Position numbers and translations under genes: made by a program. A DNA stretch of 64,000 bases from Pseudarthrobacter sp. NIBRBAC000502772 (GTDB lineage Bacteria > Actinomycetota > Actinomycetes > Actinomycetales > Micrococcaceae): positions 558,001-622,000 of the forward strand of contig NZ_CP041188.1 in assembly GCF_006517235.1 (NCBI RefSeq), given 5' to 3'. Positions within the stretch are counted from its first letter, which is position 1, and each line of letters opens with the position of its first letter. The notes beneath the pieces were generated by a model that was given only the letters and a program-made list of their open reading frames with translations, ran no database searches and had not been told where the DNA came from. This document shows, piece by piece, positions 54,337 through 63,988 of this stretch.

Positions 54337-55113
54337 CTACTCCGCGTCCCCGGCGCTAAGTAAGGGACTACGTACGGCGCCGGGCAACACCGGGGCGGTC
54401 AGGCCGCCGTCGCGCATTACAGCGACGGCGTCGGTCAGCGGGACGAATTCGGTATCGTGCGTGACCATCACTGTGGCCACCTGGAACTCGTCCGTCACCT
54501 GGCGCAGCAGCCCCACGATCGACGCGCTGCGCGCGTGGTCCAGCGCCGCCGTCGGCTCGTCCACCAGCAGCACCTTCGGGCTGCCCATCAGGGCCCGGGC
54601 GATGTTCACCCGCTGCCTTTGCCCGCCCGAGAGCTGGTGCGGCCGCTTGTCCGCGGACGCGGCCAGCCCCACCAGATCCAGGAGTTCCGCGGCGTGCGAA
54701 CGCGCGGCCTTCAGGGACTTGCCGCGCAGGTGATGGCCAATCATCAACTGCTCGACGGCGGTCAGGGAAGCCAAGAGGTTGGGCTGCTGGAAGATGATGC
54801 CCACCTTCTCCCGCCGCAGCGCGGTCAGTTCCTTGTCCTTCAGCCCCGCGGTGTTGACCCCGTCGATCATTACGTCCCCGTTGGTGGGGCGGACCAGGGT
54901 GGCGGCGACGGCCAGGAGGCTGGATTTGCCCGAGCCGGACGGGCCCACCAGCGAGACCATCCTGCCCGCTGCGACCTCCAGGCTGGCGCTGTTCAGAGCC
55001 TTGATGGTTCCGCCCCCGTCCGGGTATTCGAGGGTGACGTTGGTGAGGGTCAGCGGGTGGGTGAGAGCGGAACCGGCGGTTGGTGTGGAGACGAGTACAG
55101 GGGTAACAGACAT
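54337..55113 (-). CDS. ABC exporter ATP-binding protein (LolD/MacB type)
   Basis: This 258-residue ATPase has Walker A VGPSGSGKSSLLAVA, Q-loop region FQQPNLLASL, signature QLSGGQRQRVNIARAL and Walker B KVLLVDEPTAAL. It belongs to the MacB/LolD class that drives FtsX-type permeases, such as the one encoded next on the same strand. Substrate (lipid, antibiotic or peptide) unknown. Confidence 0.93.
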   Translation of the reverse strand: MSVTPVLVSTPTAGSALTHPLTLTNVTLEYPDGGGTIKALNSASLEVAAGRMVSLVGPSGSGKSSLLAVAATLVRPTNGDVMIDGVNTAGLKDKELTALRREKVGIIFQQPNLLASLTAVEQLMIGHHLRGKSLKAARSHAAELLDLVGLAASADKRPHQLSGGQRQRVNIARALMGSPKVLLVDEPTAALDHARSASIVGLLRQVTDEFQVATVMVTHDTEFVPLTDAVAVMRDGGLTAPVLPGAVRSPLLSAGDAE

Positions 55114-55147
55114 GGGAAGTACCTTTCGGGAGTTTCAGGGAGAGGAG

Positions 55148-56290
55148 TTAGTTGCCGCCGAGGGCAATCAGCGGATCGACGGCGGTCACCCGGCGGACTG
55201 CCAGCGCGGCGCCCGCCATGCCCAGGGCCACAATTCCCAGCACGGGCAGCAGCGTGGTGGCCGGCGTAACCAGGAACGGCGCCGCATGGGCTGCGGCGAA
55301 CCCGCCCAGAATTCCGACCGCCCCGCCCAGGCCCGCACCGGCTAGCAGCACAATCGCAGCCTGGGTCATGGCATCGCGCAGCACGTAGCCGCCGGACGCG
55401 CCCATGGCCTTGAGGACGGCGATATCACGGGTCCGCTGCACGGTCCAGACCGTCAGGAACGCCACGATCACCAGCGCCGAAATCCCGTAGAGGAAGGCCT
55501 GCATCAGCATCAGCGAGCCGTTTTCGCTCTTGAAGGACCCCAGAGCCTGGAACGAACCGGTGCGGCTGGTGCTGACTGTCCGCGCCATCGCATTGGCCGC
55601 TGCCTCGTCCACCACGGCCCCGTCCTGGTAGGTGACGGCGACGACGGTCGCCACCGGCATCGTGCCCGGCGCGCGGCCAGCCGTCGGGGCCAAGTGCGCC
55701 ACCTCGGCCCAGGTGGGAAGTGTCGTCCACACCACGCCGGTGTGCGAATACCACTGGTCAGCCACGACGGCGGTGACGGTCAATTCAGTGCCACCCACCG
55801 TGGCCGCGTCTCCGACGTCGAGCGAGAGATCTGCGGCGACGGTCGCGCCGATCACCACCGACCCCGCCCCGACCGGCGACGGCGCCAGCTGCCCGTCCTC
55901 GGCTACGCCGAAGACTGCCACATTGGTGGTGCCGCCGTCGCCGCCCTGGAGGCGGGACTGGCTGATGCCCAGGGCCTCTGCGCTTGCCACGCCCGTCACG
56001 TGCTTCCAGCTGTCCACCTGCGCGGCCGTCACTTCGCTTTCTGTGAAGGAGGCCGTGGGCTGGTTGGTGCCCGGGGCGCCAAACACGATGCTGTCCACCG
56101 GCCTGGCCTCAATACCGGAGCCAGCACCAGACCCAGACCCGAGCTTCTCGATGGCGGACGTCGACTGGTCGCCCAGGCCGGCGGTGAGACCGGATAGCAG
56201 CACCAGCAGCAGCGTCACCAGGGCCACCACGCCGCCCATCAAGGCAAACCTGCCCTTGGCGAACCGGATATCGCGAATAGCGAGAAACAC
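55148..56290 (-). CDS. FtsX/MacB-type ABC exporter permease
   Basis: This 380-residue permease starts MFLAIRDIRFAKGRFALMGG with a membrane segment. An extracytoplasmic domain (about 45-230) and three C-terminal segments follow (GISALVIVAFLTVWTV, ending in VTAVDPLIALGG). This is the FtsX/MacB topology. It forms an exporter with the adjacent ATPase. A NarL-type two-component system lies across a 165-base divergent gap and may regulate it; that is inference from position. Confidence 0.9.
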   Translation of the reverse strand: MFLAIRDIRFAKGRFALMGGVVALVTLLLVLLSGLTAGLGDQSTSAIEKLGSGSGAGSGIEARPVDSIVFGAPGTNQPTASFTESEVTAAQVDSWKHVTGVASAEALGISQSRLQGGDGGTTNVAVFGVAEDGQLAPSPVGAGSVVIGATVAADLSLDVGDAATVGGTELTVTAVVADQWYSHTGVVWTTLPTWAEVAHLAPTAGRAPGTMPVATVVAVTYQDGAVVDEAAANAMARTVSTSRTGSFQALGSFKSENGSLMLMQAFLYGISALVIVAFLTVWTVQRTRDIAVLKAMGASGGYVLRDAMTQAAIVLLAGAGLGGAVGILGGFAAAHAAPFLVTPATTLLPVLGIVALGMAGAALAVRRVTAVDPLIALGGN

Positions 56291-56455
56291 GTTGTACTTC
56301 CTTCAATCGGGGTGGAGTTCCTTCTCAATCCACTCTCCGGCGAATCTGCCAAGCCCACATCGGGGACTTGGTTGAGCCGGGCGGGATAAACGGTTGAAGG
56401 GGCGGTCAACCTTTTGATTGATCCGTGCGCCCCCATCGGCGCATAAGCTGATGAA

Positions 56456-57805
56456 ATGCCTGCCGCCGACCCACAGCCCACCTCGTCGGGGGCAGCCATC
56501 CTGCGGTTCCTGCGGGTGACGCTTCATGTCGGGTTTGCGGTGCTGCTGCTGGTCGCCATCCTGCGTCTCCACTTCGCTGACGGAGCCGTCGGCATGGACG
56601 GCGCCACCGAAGCGGCCGGGCCCGCCACACCAGACGGCACGGCAGCCGGTCAGCGCCTCGTCTGGTCCGCACTCGCCCTTGCCTTGGCAGCCGCGTATCT
56701 CGCCGGCACCGTCCTGGAAAAGCGCTTCGCCGCCGGACGCTCCAGCTTCGACCCGCACCGCTACGCCGCCCCGTGGCTGGGCCTTATCACGGCACTGTGG
56801 GGCGTCCTCCTCGCGGGCAGCGCCGAATTTTCCTGGGTGGCCTTTCCGCTCTTTTTCCTCCACCTGCACGTCCTGCCGCGCCGGATTGCCCTGTTTACCA
56901 TCGCCGCGATGACGGCTGCCGTCGTGGCTTCGCAGTGGGTAGCCAGCGGGCTGCCGTCGCCCACCCTGCCCATGGTCCTGGGGCCGGGGCTGGGTGCCGT
57001 TTTCGCCGTGGTCACCGGGCTGGCTTACCGGGCGCTCTACCAGGAGAGTGAAGCCCAGCGGCTGGCGGCGGACGAACTCCGGCGCACCCGCGCAGAACTT
57101 GCCAGAACCCAGCATGAGGCCGGCGTCGCAGCTGAGCGTGAGCGCCTCGCCCGCGAAATCCACGACACCTTGGCGCAGGGCCTGTCCAGCATCGTCCTGG
57201 TGGCGCGGGCGGCAGAGAAGTCCCTGGCCAGCGGCGACCTTGCCACCGCCGCCGAGCGGTTCGCGCTGGTGCAGCAGACGGCGTCGGAAAACCTCGCGGA
57301 GGCCCGCAGCTTTGTCCGCGGCCTCACCTCGCCGCAGCTCCAGGAGTCGTCGCTCCCGGAAAGCCTGCAGCGGCTCTGCGGCGAAACCGAAACGCTCGCC
57401 GCCGCGCGCGGTGACGGGCTCCGCTGCCGCTTCGAACTGGTGGGCGACCCCGCGGAGCTGCCGCCGCAGTACAGCGTCACCCTGCTCCGGGCCGCCCAGG
57501 CCAGCCTTGCCAACGTCAGGCTCCACGCCAAGGCAAGCACCGCCGTCGTCACCCTCGCGTTCCTCGGGGACGAGGTCACCCTGGACGTGTACGACGACGG
57601 CACGGGCTTTGTGCCGGAAGCGCCCGGTTCCGGCGTGGCCGGCCGAGCGGACGGCAGCGGGTTCGGGCTGCGTTCGCTGGCTGCCCGGGTGGCTGAGCTG
57701 AACGGCTCCCTGGACGTCGAAACGGCACCCGGCGAGGGGACCGTCGTCGCCCTCCGGCTGCCGCTCACCGGCGGGGACACCAGCCCGGAAGGGGAGCGGC
57801 ACTGA
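56456..57805 (+). CDS. NarL-family sensor histidine kinase
   Basis: This 449-residue kinase has N-terminal membrane segments (five or six predicted over residues 15-190) and a short coiled coil. The HisKA_3 domain has the phosphorylated histidine in REIHDTLAQGLSSIVLV, and a C-terminal ATPase domain follows (VYDDGTGFVPEA). No large external loop is seen, so it probably senses a membrane signal. The stop overlaps the response-regulator start by one base. It is divergent from the ABC permease, a common arrangement for exporter-controlling systems. Confidence 0.93.
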   Translation: MPAADPQPTSSGAAILRFLRVTLHVGFAVLLLVAILRLHFADGAVGMDGATEAAGPATPDGTAAGQRLVWSALALALAAAYLAGTVLEKRFAAGRSSFDPHRYAAPWLGLITALWGVLLAGSAEFSWVAFPLFFLHLHVLPRRIALFTIAAMTAAVVASQWVASGLPSPTLPMVLGPGLGAVFAVVTGLAYRALYQESEAQRLAADELRRTRAELARTQHEAGVAAERERLAREIHDTLAQGLSSIVLVARAAEKSLASGDLATAAERFALVQQTASENLAEARSFVRGLTSPQLQESSLPESLQRLCGETETLAAARGDGLRCRFELVGDPAELPPQYSVTLLRAAQASLANVRLHAKASTAVVTLAFLGDEVTLDVYDDGTGFVPEAPGSGVAGRADGSGFGLRSLAARVAELNGSLDVETAPGEGTVVALRLPLTGGDTSPEGERH

Positions 57806-58458
57806 TGGGGGAGCTCCGTATTCTCCTCGTGGATGACCATCCCGTGGTCCGCGCGGGCCTGCGCGCCATGCTCACCGAATTCGCTGACTTCAGCGTGGCT
57901 GCCGAAGCCGCCGACGGGGACGCGGCGTTGCGCGAACTCGCGCGGCTGCGGACGCTGGGGGAGCGCGTGGATGTGGTGCTGATGGATATTCAGATGGGCG
58001 CCGGCATGGATGGTGTTACCGCGACAGCCGCGATCCGGCGGCTGGACTCCCCGCCGCCGGTCCTGATCCTGACCACCTATGACACCGAGGCGGACATCCT
58101 GGCCGCCGTCGAGGCAGGCGCCAGCGGCTACATGCTCAAGGACGCGCCGCCGGAACAGATCCGCCAGGCCGTACTGTCGGCGGCGGCCGGCCAGACGGCG
58201 CTCGCGCCCAAAGTCGCGGCACTGCTGATGTCGCGGATCAGCAGCCCCGAAACAGCCCTTACAACCCGCGAGGTCCAGCTGCTTGAACTGCTGGCCACCG
58301 GCCTGACCAACCGCGCCATCGCCCGGCAGCTCTTCATTTCGGAGGCCACGGTCAAGACCCACCTGGTGCACATCTACGGCAAGCTCGGCGTGGACAACCG
58401 GACCTCCGCCATCGCCTTGGCCACACAACGACGAATCATCCGCCCGCCGGGCCAGTAA
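57805..58458 (+). CDS. NarL/FixJ-family response regulator
   Basis: This 217-residue regulator has a receiver domain with LVDDHPVVRAGLRAML and the phosphoacceptor aspartate in VVLMDIQMGAGMDG, then a LuxR-type HTH (LLATGLTNRAIARQLFISEATVKTHL). It pairs with the kinase upstream. Its targets may include the ABC exporter opposite. Confidence 0.95.
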   Translation: MGELRILLVDDHPVVRAGLRAMLTEFADFSVAAEAADGDAALRELARLRTLGERVDVVLMDIQMGAGMDGVTATAAIRRLDSPPPVLILTTYDTEADILAAVEAGASGYMLKDAPPEQIRQAVLSAAAGQTALAPKVAALLMSRISSPETALTTREVQLLELLATGLTNRAIARQLFISEATVKTHLVHIYGKLGVDNRTSAIALATQRRIIRPPGQ

Positions 58459-58507
58459 CGGTGCCATACTGGGCGTTCATCACCTCATCGTCAGGGGAAC
58501 TTCGGAA

Positions 58508-59659
58508 ATGGTCCTGGATACCGCCACGCTGAGGGTCGCCTTCGGCCTGATGGCTTTGGTCCTGGTGCTGCTGTTCTACTTTTCGGCCTACCGCTACACG
58601 CGCTCGCCGTACAGCGGCTGGTGGTGCCTCGCCCTGGTGTTCTTCCTTGCCGGATCCGCCGCCTTCCTGCTCAACGGAACCCCACACCAGTGGTGGGCCA
58701 ACCCTCTGGGCAACGTCCTGCTGGTCCTCGGCGGTGTAGCCGTCTGGGCCGGCGCACGCTCGCTCCGGGACCTGCGGCCGCTCCGGTGGCTCTTCACGGG
58801 GCTGCCGGTGGTCACGCTGGTGGCATCCGCCATCGACCATCCTGGCACCAACACCTGGTCCGGTGGCCCAGTCTTCCTCGCCGCGATGTGCCTGACTGTG
58901 GGGCTTGCTTCCCGGGAACTCTGGCGCCTGGAACCGGGGTATTCGCGCGTCCGGGTCCCCATGGCTGCCGCGGCGGCAGGGTTGTCCGCGTTTTATTTCG
59001 GCCGGCTGGTGTACTTCCTTCTGGAGGGCCCGAACGGACCCACGTTCGTCACGTACTTCGGATCCGCGGTGACCACGTTGGTGACCATGGTGCTGCTGGT
59101 AGTGGTGTCCTTCAGCATGGCTGCCTTGAGCACCGAACAGCAGACCCGGGCCCTGCGCATGGTGGCCACCCGGGACGATCTCACCGGCCTACTCAACCGC
59201 AAAGCCTTCCTGGACCTGGCAACAGAGCTGATGAGCGACAGGTCCGTTACGCCGGGAACGGGCGCTCTGATCCTCGCAGACCTGGACAATTTCAAAGCAG
59301 TCAACGACACCCACGGCCATGCCGTCGGGGATGTCGCGCTGCAGGCCTTCGCCGGAGCGTGCCGGGACACCGTCAGGTCCACGGATCTGGCGGGCAGGTA
59401 CGGCGGGGAAGAGTTCTTTCTCCTCATCCCGGGGGCCACTGCCGGACGGGCGGAGAAGATCGCGGAGGAGATCAGCCGGCGCCTCGCCGAGGTCCCCACC
59501 GCCGAAGGACTGCAAATGCCCACCGTCAGTTACGGCGTGGCACTATACGATGCCGGGACCTCCGATCTGGAGGACCTCATCGCCTCTGCTGACCGGGCCC
59601 TCTACGCGGCCAAGTCACTGGGCCGGAACCGCACCGTTCACAGCGACCCGCGGGGCTAG
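58508..59659 (+). CDS. Membrane-anchored diguanylate cyclase (GGDEF)
   Basis: This 383-residue protein has about seven membrane segments over residues 1-210 and a GGDEF domain with DDLTGLLNRKAFLDLA, DLDNFKAVNDTHGHAVGD and the active-site loop GRYGGEEFFLLIPG. Cyclic di-GMP synthesis is therefore likely. A classical inhibitory RxxD site is not obvious upstream of GGEEF. It is a single gene behind the two-component operon. Confidence 0.92.
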   Translation: MVLDTATLRVAFGLMALVLVLLFYFSAYRYTRSPYSGWWCLALVFFLAGSAAFLLNGTPHQWWANPLGNVLLVLGGVAVWAGARSLRDLRPLRWLFTGLPVVTLVASAIDHPGTNTWSGGPVFLAAMCLTVGLASRELWRLEPGYSRVRVPMAAAAAGLSAFYFGRLVYFLLEGPNGPTFVTYFGSAVTTLVTMVLLVVVSFSMAALSTEQQTRALRMVATRDDLTGLLNRKAFLDLATELMSDRSVTPGTGALILADLDNFKAVNDTHGHAVGDVALQAFAGACRDTVRSTDLAGRYGGEEFFLLIPGATAGRAEKIAEEISRRLAEVPTAEGLQMPTVSYGVALYDAGTSDLEDLIASADRALYAAKSLGRNRTVHSDPRG

Positions 59660-59663
59660 CCCG

Positions 59664-61190
59664 TCAGTTGAGCTTTCCTGCCAGCCGTTCCCGCATGGCA
59701 ACGCTGGCGGCATTCAGCCCGATCAGCTCCACGTCCCGCCCGTGCCGGCGGTACTTCTCGGTCACCGCGTCCAGCACCGCGACGGTAGAGGCGTCCCAGA
59801 GGTGCGAAGCGTGCAGGTCCACAATCACCCGGCTGATGTCCGGCCCGGCGTCCAGGGCGTACTCGAACTGCGTGTAGAGGTCGTTCGACGAGGCAAAAAA
59901 CAGCTCGCCGTCCACCGTGTAGGTGGCCACTTTCTCGCCGTTAAGTTCGACGACGGTCCGTTCCACAGTGACGACGTGCGCCACCCGCCGGGCGAACAGC
60001 GCCGTGGCCGCCAGCACGCCCGCCCCGACGCCGATGGCCAGGTTATGTGTGGCCGATACGACCGCCACCGTGATCACCATAACGGCGGTCTCGGACTTGG
60101 GCATCCGGCGCAGGGTCCGCGGAGCGATGGAGTGCCAGTCGAAGGTAATGGCGGACACGAAGATCATTACGGCCACCAGCGCGGCCATCGGAATCAGGCC
60201 CACAACGTCACCGAGCACCACCACTAGAACCAGGAGGAAGACGCCGGCCAGGAACGTGGACACCCGGCTCCGCGCCCCGGATCCCTTGACGTTGATCATG
60301 GTCTGGCCGATCACGGCGCAGCCGCCCATGCCGCCGAAGAAGCCGGTGACGATGTTCGCCACGCCCTGGCCCCAGGACTCGCGGGTCTTGTTGGAGCGGG
60401 TGTCCGTGATGTCGTCCACCAGCTTGGCGGTCATCAGCGATTCGAGCAGCCCCACCAAGGCCATGGACAGCGAGAACGGCGCCAGGATCTGGAAAGTCTC
60501 CCAGGTCAGCGGGACGTTGGGGATAAACATCGACGGCAGGCTCTCGGGCAGCTGGCCCTTGTCCTGGACAGTGGGGACGTCCACGCCGGCCAGCACGGCA
60601 AACAGGGTGAGCACCACGATGGCCACCAAAGGTGAGGGCACCGCCGTCGTAATTCTTGGCAGTCCCACCACGATCACCAAGCCGATCGCCACCAGCGGAT
60701 AGACCATCCACGGCACGCCGATCAGTTCGGGAATCTGGGCCATAAACACCAGGATGGCCAGCGCGTTCACAAAGCCCACCATCACCGAACGCGGGATGAA
60801 CCGCATCAGCCGGGTGACGCCGAGGACCGCCAGGAGGATCTGGAAAACGCCGGCCAGGATCACCGCCGCGATCAGGTGGTCCAGGCCATGGCTGCGCATC
60901 AGCGGGGCGATGACCAGGGCGACGGCGCCGGTGGCGGCGGAAATCATGGCGGGCCGGCCGCCCACAAAGGAGATCGTGACAGCCATGGTGAACGATGCGA
61001 ACAGGCCGATCCGCGGATCCACGCCCGCGATCACCGAGAAGGCGATCGCCTCCGGGATCAGCGCCAGCGCCACCACCAGACCCGCCAGTGCCTCGGTCTT
61101 CAGCCGCCGCGGCGAGCGAAGCGTGGCGCGGACTGATTGGAGCTGCTGAGGCGTGCTGGTCCGGGCATCGGGGACGCGTGGTACGGCCAT
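59664..61190 (-). CDS. SulP family anion transporter with STAS domain
   Basis: This protein of about 508 residues is a SulP transporter. It has 10-12 membrane segments (LAGLVVALALIPEAIAFSVIAGVDPRIG, then GFFGGMGGCAVIGQTMINVKG) and a C-terminal STAS domain (VIVDLHASHLWDASTVAVLDAV). Bacterial SulP proteins carry sulfate, bicarbonate or dicarboxylates. The start is uncertain: ATG 61190 (MAVPRVPDA) looks natural, and an upstream ATG at 61235 would add 15 residues. A STAS relic of this kind lies at 63.9 kb. Confidence 0.93.
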   Translation of the reverse strand: MAVPRVPDARTSTPQQLQSVRATLRSPRRLKTEALAGLVVALALIPEAIAFSVIAGVDPRIGLFASFTMAVTISFVGGRPAMISAATGAVALVIAPLMRSHGLDHLIAAVILAGVFQILLAVLGVTRLMRFIPRSVMVGFVNALAILVFMAQIPELIGVPWMVYPLVAIGLVIVVGLPRITTAVPSPLVAIVVLTLFAVLAGVDVPTVQDKGQLPESLPSMFIPNVPLTWETFQILAPFSLSMALVGLLESLMTAKLVDDITDTRSNKTRESWGQGVANIVTGFFGGMGGCAVIGQTMINVKGSGARSRVSTFLAGVFLLVLVVVLGDVVGLIPMAALVAVMIFVSAITFDWHSIAPRTLRRMPKSETAVMVITVAVVSATHNLAIGVGAGVLAATALFARRVAHVVTVERTVVELNGEKVATYTVDGELFFASSNDLYTQFEYALDAGPDISRVIVDLHASHLWDASTVAVLDAVTEKYRRHGRDVELIGLNAASVAMRERLAGKLN

Positions 61191-61403
61191 GGCTGGGTCC
61201 AATCGTGCTGGTGAAGCCGGCAGTGGGGGCTTCATTCTGAGGCGGGGTTGGGGCGGCGGGACGCCTCATTGCGAAATAGGGGGCACGTCCGCCCCTACCA
61301 GTCTGGGGTACGCGCTAAGCCAACTGCTAAAATAACTGGGTTGTAGACCGGCCTATAGCTAGTCCAGCCAGCGCCGTAACGTAAGTAGGGGACCACACAA
61401 GAC

Positions 61404-63023
61404 ATGACGGCAGGCGGTTCACACATCAGCACTTCGGAGAGCGTCCCCGGTCCGTCGAAAAAGACAGCGGCCGGCACGGAGCTTCCGAAGTCTGCCGCGC
61501 CCGCCGTAGCTCCCCCCACCAAGCGCCGGGTGTACATCGCCACCTGGCAGGGGTTCCTCGGCGCCCTCATGATGTTTGTGGGCTCGATCGGAACGGGCTG
61601 GATCGCGAACGGCTCACCCATGATCCGCCAGCCGGTGGTCATCGCGCTGCGGACCGAGGGCTGGGGCGTGACGCTGTCCACCGTTCTCCTGACGGTGGGG
61701 GCGATGCTCCTGATGCGGTCCTGGCTCCGGCTGGGCCAGCGGCTGGACGACTGGGGCGAACACTCACTGCGGTCGGTGGTCATAGCCATCTCCGCCTGGT
61801 CAGTGCCGCTCCTGCTGGCCGTCCCCATCTTCTCCCGCGACGTCTACGCCTATACCGGCCAGGGCCGCCTGGTCATGGAAGGCCAGAACCCGTACGCCGT
61901 GGGCATTTCCACCCTCAACAACTGGTTTGCCCTCGGCGCGGATCCGGCCTGGGCCGAGAACCGGACCCCCTACGGGCCCTACTTCCTGTGGCTCGCCCGC
62001 GGCGTGGTGGAGCTGACAGGGGCGCAGCCCGACGTATCCGTCCTGCTGTTCCGCCTGATCGCCGGCGTCGGGGTTCTGCTCTGCGTCATTTACGTGCCCA
62101 AGCTGGCCGAACTGCACGGCATTAACGGCGCCCGGGCACTGTGGATTGCGGTGGCCAACCCGCTGTTCCTGATCAGCTTCGTGGCCAGCGCCCACAACGA
62201 CGCGCTGATGGTGGGCCTCGCCGTCGCCGGTGTCTACTTCGCCGCGACGAAGCGCTACCTGGCCGGAATCCTGCTGGTCACCGCCTCCATCGGGATCAAA
62301 CCGATCACCGTGCTGCTCCTGCCGTTCATCGGGGTGATGTGGGCGGGGCCGGCCGCCTCGTGGACGCGGAAGTTCCTGATTTGGGGCGCGACGGCGGGAA
62401 TCAGTTTCGCCGTGCTGGCCGTCAGCGGGATCCCCTACAACCTCGGGTTGGGCTGGGTGTGGGCCATCATGGACCCGACGCCGGGGTACACAGGCTATTC
62501 GCCGTCAGGGTTCCTGGGGCAGCAGGTCGAGTTCCTCGGCAACGTGCTGGGGCTGCCGGGCGGCACCGTCGCGGACCTGCTGCGGACGGGCATGAAGTGG
62601 GCGGCGATCGGGCTCGTCCTGCTGCTGATGTTCCGCGGCGACTACTCGCGGGCGGTGCGCCGGCTGGCCCTGGCGTTCACCGCCGTCGTGATGCTTTCGC
62701 CCATCATCCAGCCCTGGTACATTCTCTGGTTCCTGCCGTTCCTGGCTGTGACGGGCATCCGGAACGATTGGCAGATCCGGTGCCTCTACGTGGGCGTGAC
62801 GTTCTTTGTGGTGTTCGGCGCGCAGGACCAGCTTTCGGTCTGGTCCTTTGTGGAGCTGCCCATTGACGCGTCGTCGCTGGCGTTCGTGACGGCGCTGCTG
62901 TTCACGTTCTATCTGCTGGTCCTGGACATCCACACGCGGAAGCTGCTGATTGAGGGCAAACCCTTGGACTGGGCCCGGCGTGGTTGGCGCTGGGTCCTGG
63001 ACCAGCGCCGCACCGCCCGCTGA
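61404..63023 (+). CDS. MptB-like polyprenol-phosphomannose-dependent alpha-1,6-mannosyltransferase
   Basis: This 539-residue membrane glycosyltransferase has about 12-13 segments. A conserved first loop (IFSRDVYAYTGQGRLVMEGQNPY) contains the Asp expected for GT-C enzymes, and TPYGPYFLWLARG is characteristic of MptB. In Corynebacteriales MptB builds the mannan backbone of lipomannan. Micrococcaceae also make lipomannan-like polymers, so a similar role is plausible. Residues 1-45 are a Pro/Ser-rich cytoplasmic tail. It is a single gene divergent from SulP. Confidence 0.88.
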   Translation: MTAGGSHISTSESVPGPSKKTAAGTELPKSAAPAVAPPTKRRVYIATWQGFLGALMMFVGSIGTGWIANGSPMIRQPVVIALRTEGWGVTLSTVLLTVGAMLLMRSWLRLGQRLDDWGEHSLRSVVIAISAWSVPLLLAVPIFSRDVYAYTGQGRLVMEGQNPYAVGISTLNNWFALGADPAWAENRTPYGPYFLWLARGVVELTGAQPDVSVLLFRLIAGVGVLLCVIYVPKLAELHGINGARALWIAVANPLFLISFVASAHNDALMVGLAVAGVYFAATKRYLAGILLVTASIGIKPITVLLLPFIGVMWAGPAASWTRKFLIWGATAGISFAVLAVSGIPYNLGLGWVWAIMDPTPGYTGYSPSGFLGQQVEFLGNVLGLPGGTVADLLRTGMKWAAIGLVLLLMFRGDYSRAVRRLALAFTAVVMLSPIIQPWYILWFLPFLAVTGIRNDWQIRCLYVGVTFFVVFGAQDQLSVWSFVELPIDASSLAFVTALLFTFYLLVLDIHTRKLLIEGKPLDWARRGWRWVLDQRRTAR

Positions 63024-63094
63024 AGCGGCTGCCCGTTCGTCAATAAGCTCTGACCACACTCCGCCCGGCCCACTGCCTGGTCAGCCTGCTGCAG

Positions 63095-63298
63095 TCAGTG
63101 CTGCGGAGTGGACGCGGACAGTTTAACTGTGCTCCGGACGAGGTCCACGGACTCCTCCACCGACAGCTCGGCCGGAACCCGGATATGCGCATTTGAGGGC
63201 GGAGCATGCAGTAACACTCGGATGGCCTCGCCGACGCGGCCGGCAATTGTTGACCCAACCACCCGCAGCCAAGGGATTCTGTCCGCAAATAGGGACAA
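63095..63298 (-). CDS. Small hypothetical protein, possibly a fragment
   Basis: This 67-residue frame reads as a plausible globular piece (AIRVLLHAPPSNAHIRVPAELSVEESVDLV). It starts only at TTG and its GAGGA is too close to the start. It could be the C-terminal fragment of a longer gene. No family recognised. Confidence 0.3.
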   Translation of the reverse strand: MSLFADRIPWLRVVGSTIAGRVGEAIRVLLHAPPSNAHIRVPAELSVEESVDLVRSTVKLSASTPQH

Positions 63299-63369
63299 TC
63301 CTCAGAGGTCATACACGGCGGCTAGGGGATTTCATCGCACCGCAGTAAAGAATCTCGTACGGCTCAGAT

Positions 63370-63672
63370 TCAGCGATCTACTCCCGTGGTGGCGGCCTTG
63401 GCGGTCAGGTAGTAGAAAGGGGTGAATCCAGCTCTTTCGCCTGCCGGGATATTGCACCGAACGATTGATGCGTCCTCCAGCCTCTGCAAGTGATACTGCA
63501 CGCTTGCCCGGGGCGAGCCTACGGCGTCGCTGATATCCGCTAAACGGCTTGCTCCGCGCATTGCCAGATGTTCCATGATTTGGGTTCGGACAAGATTGAG
63601 CCGGAGCTCGATTGTTCCCGTGCCACTGGTGATGGGAGCCGCAATTCTTGTGCCACTAAGGGTGCCGTACAT
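63370..63672 (-). CDS. ArsR/winged-helix transcriptional regulator
   Basis: This 100-residue winged helix (MYGTLSGTRIAAPITSGTG, then RTQIMEHLAMRGASRLADIS, VGSPRASVQYHLQRLEDASIV) resembles ArsR-like or MarR-like dimers. It has no metal-binding CxC motif. The ATG at 63672 has AGG spaced normally; an in-frame ATG at 63699 would add nine residues. Its target is unknown. Confidence 0.75.
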   Translation of the reverse strand: MYGTLSGTRIAAPITSGTGTIELRLNLVRTQIMEHLAMRGASRLADISDAVGSPRASVQYHLQRLEDASIVRCNIPAGERAGFTPFYYLTAKAATTGVDR

Positions 63673-63886
63673 TTCCTGCCTTTCAAAGCTGAATCGCAAT
63701 TACACCCCAGAACTGTTGCAGGCACATTTCATCCGGGTTATGGTGCCATCCAAAATGAGGATCCTTTCCAAGGACTGCCACCGTGTCCAGATCCCAAATT
63801 GGCGGACTCGAACGACACTCTGGCTCAGGTCCCGCCAGTACGAGCGCCGATCACGTAGAGCGATCGCGGCGGTCAGGACATTGTCG

Positions 63887-63988
63887 CCGCCTGCGTCGAC
63901 CATCGCCGCACTTGGTGCAATCACCGAGAAGTACCGCCTCCACGGCAAAGACGTGAACATCATCGACTCGACGAGGCCAGAACCATGA
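63887..63988 (+). pseudogene. STAS-domain remnant of a SulP-like protein
   Basis: The frame reads ASTIAALGAITEKYRLHGKDVNIID, closely like the STAS segment of the SulP gene (ASTVAVLDAVTEKYRRHGRDVELIG). It ends at TGA 63986-63988 after about 34 codons, and no membrane part precedes it. It lies about 2.7 kb from the intact SulP start, on the other strand. A decayed paralogue or duplication scar is likely. Confidence 0.65.
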
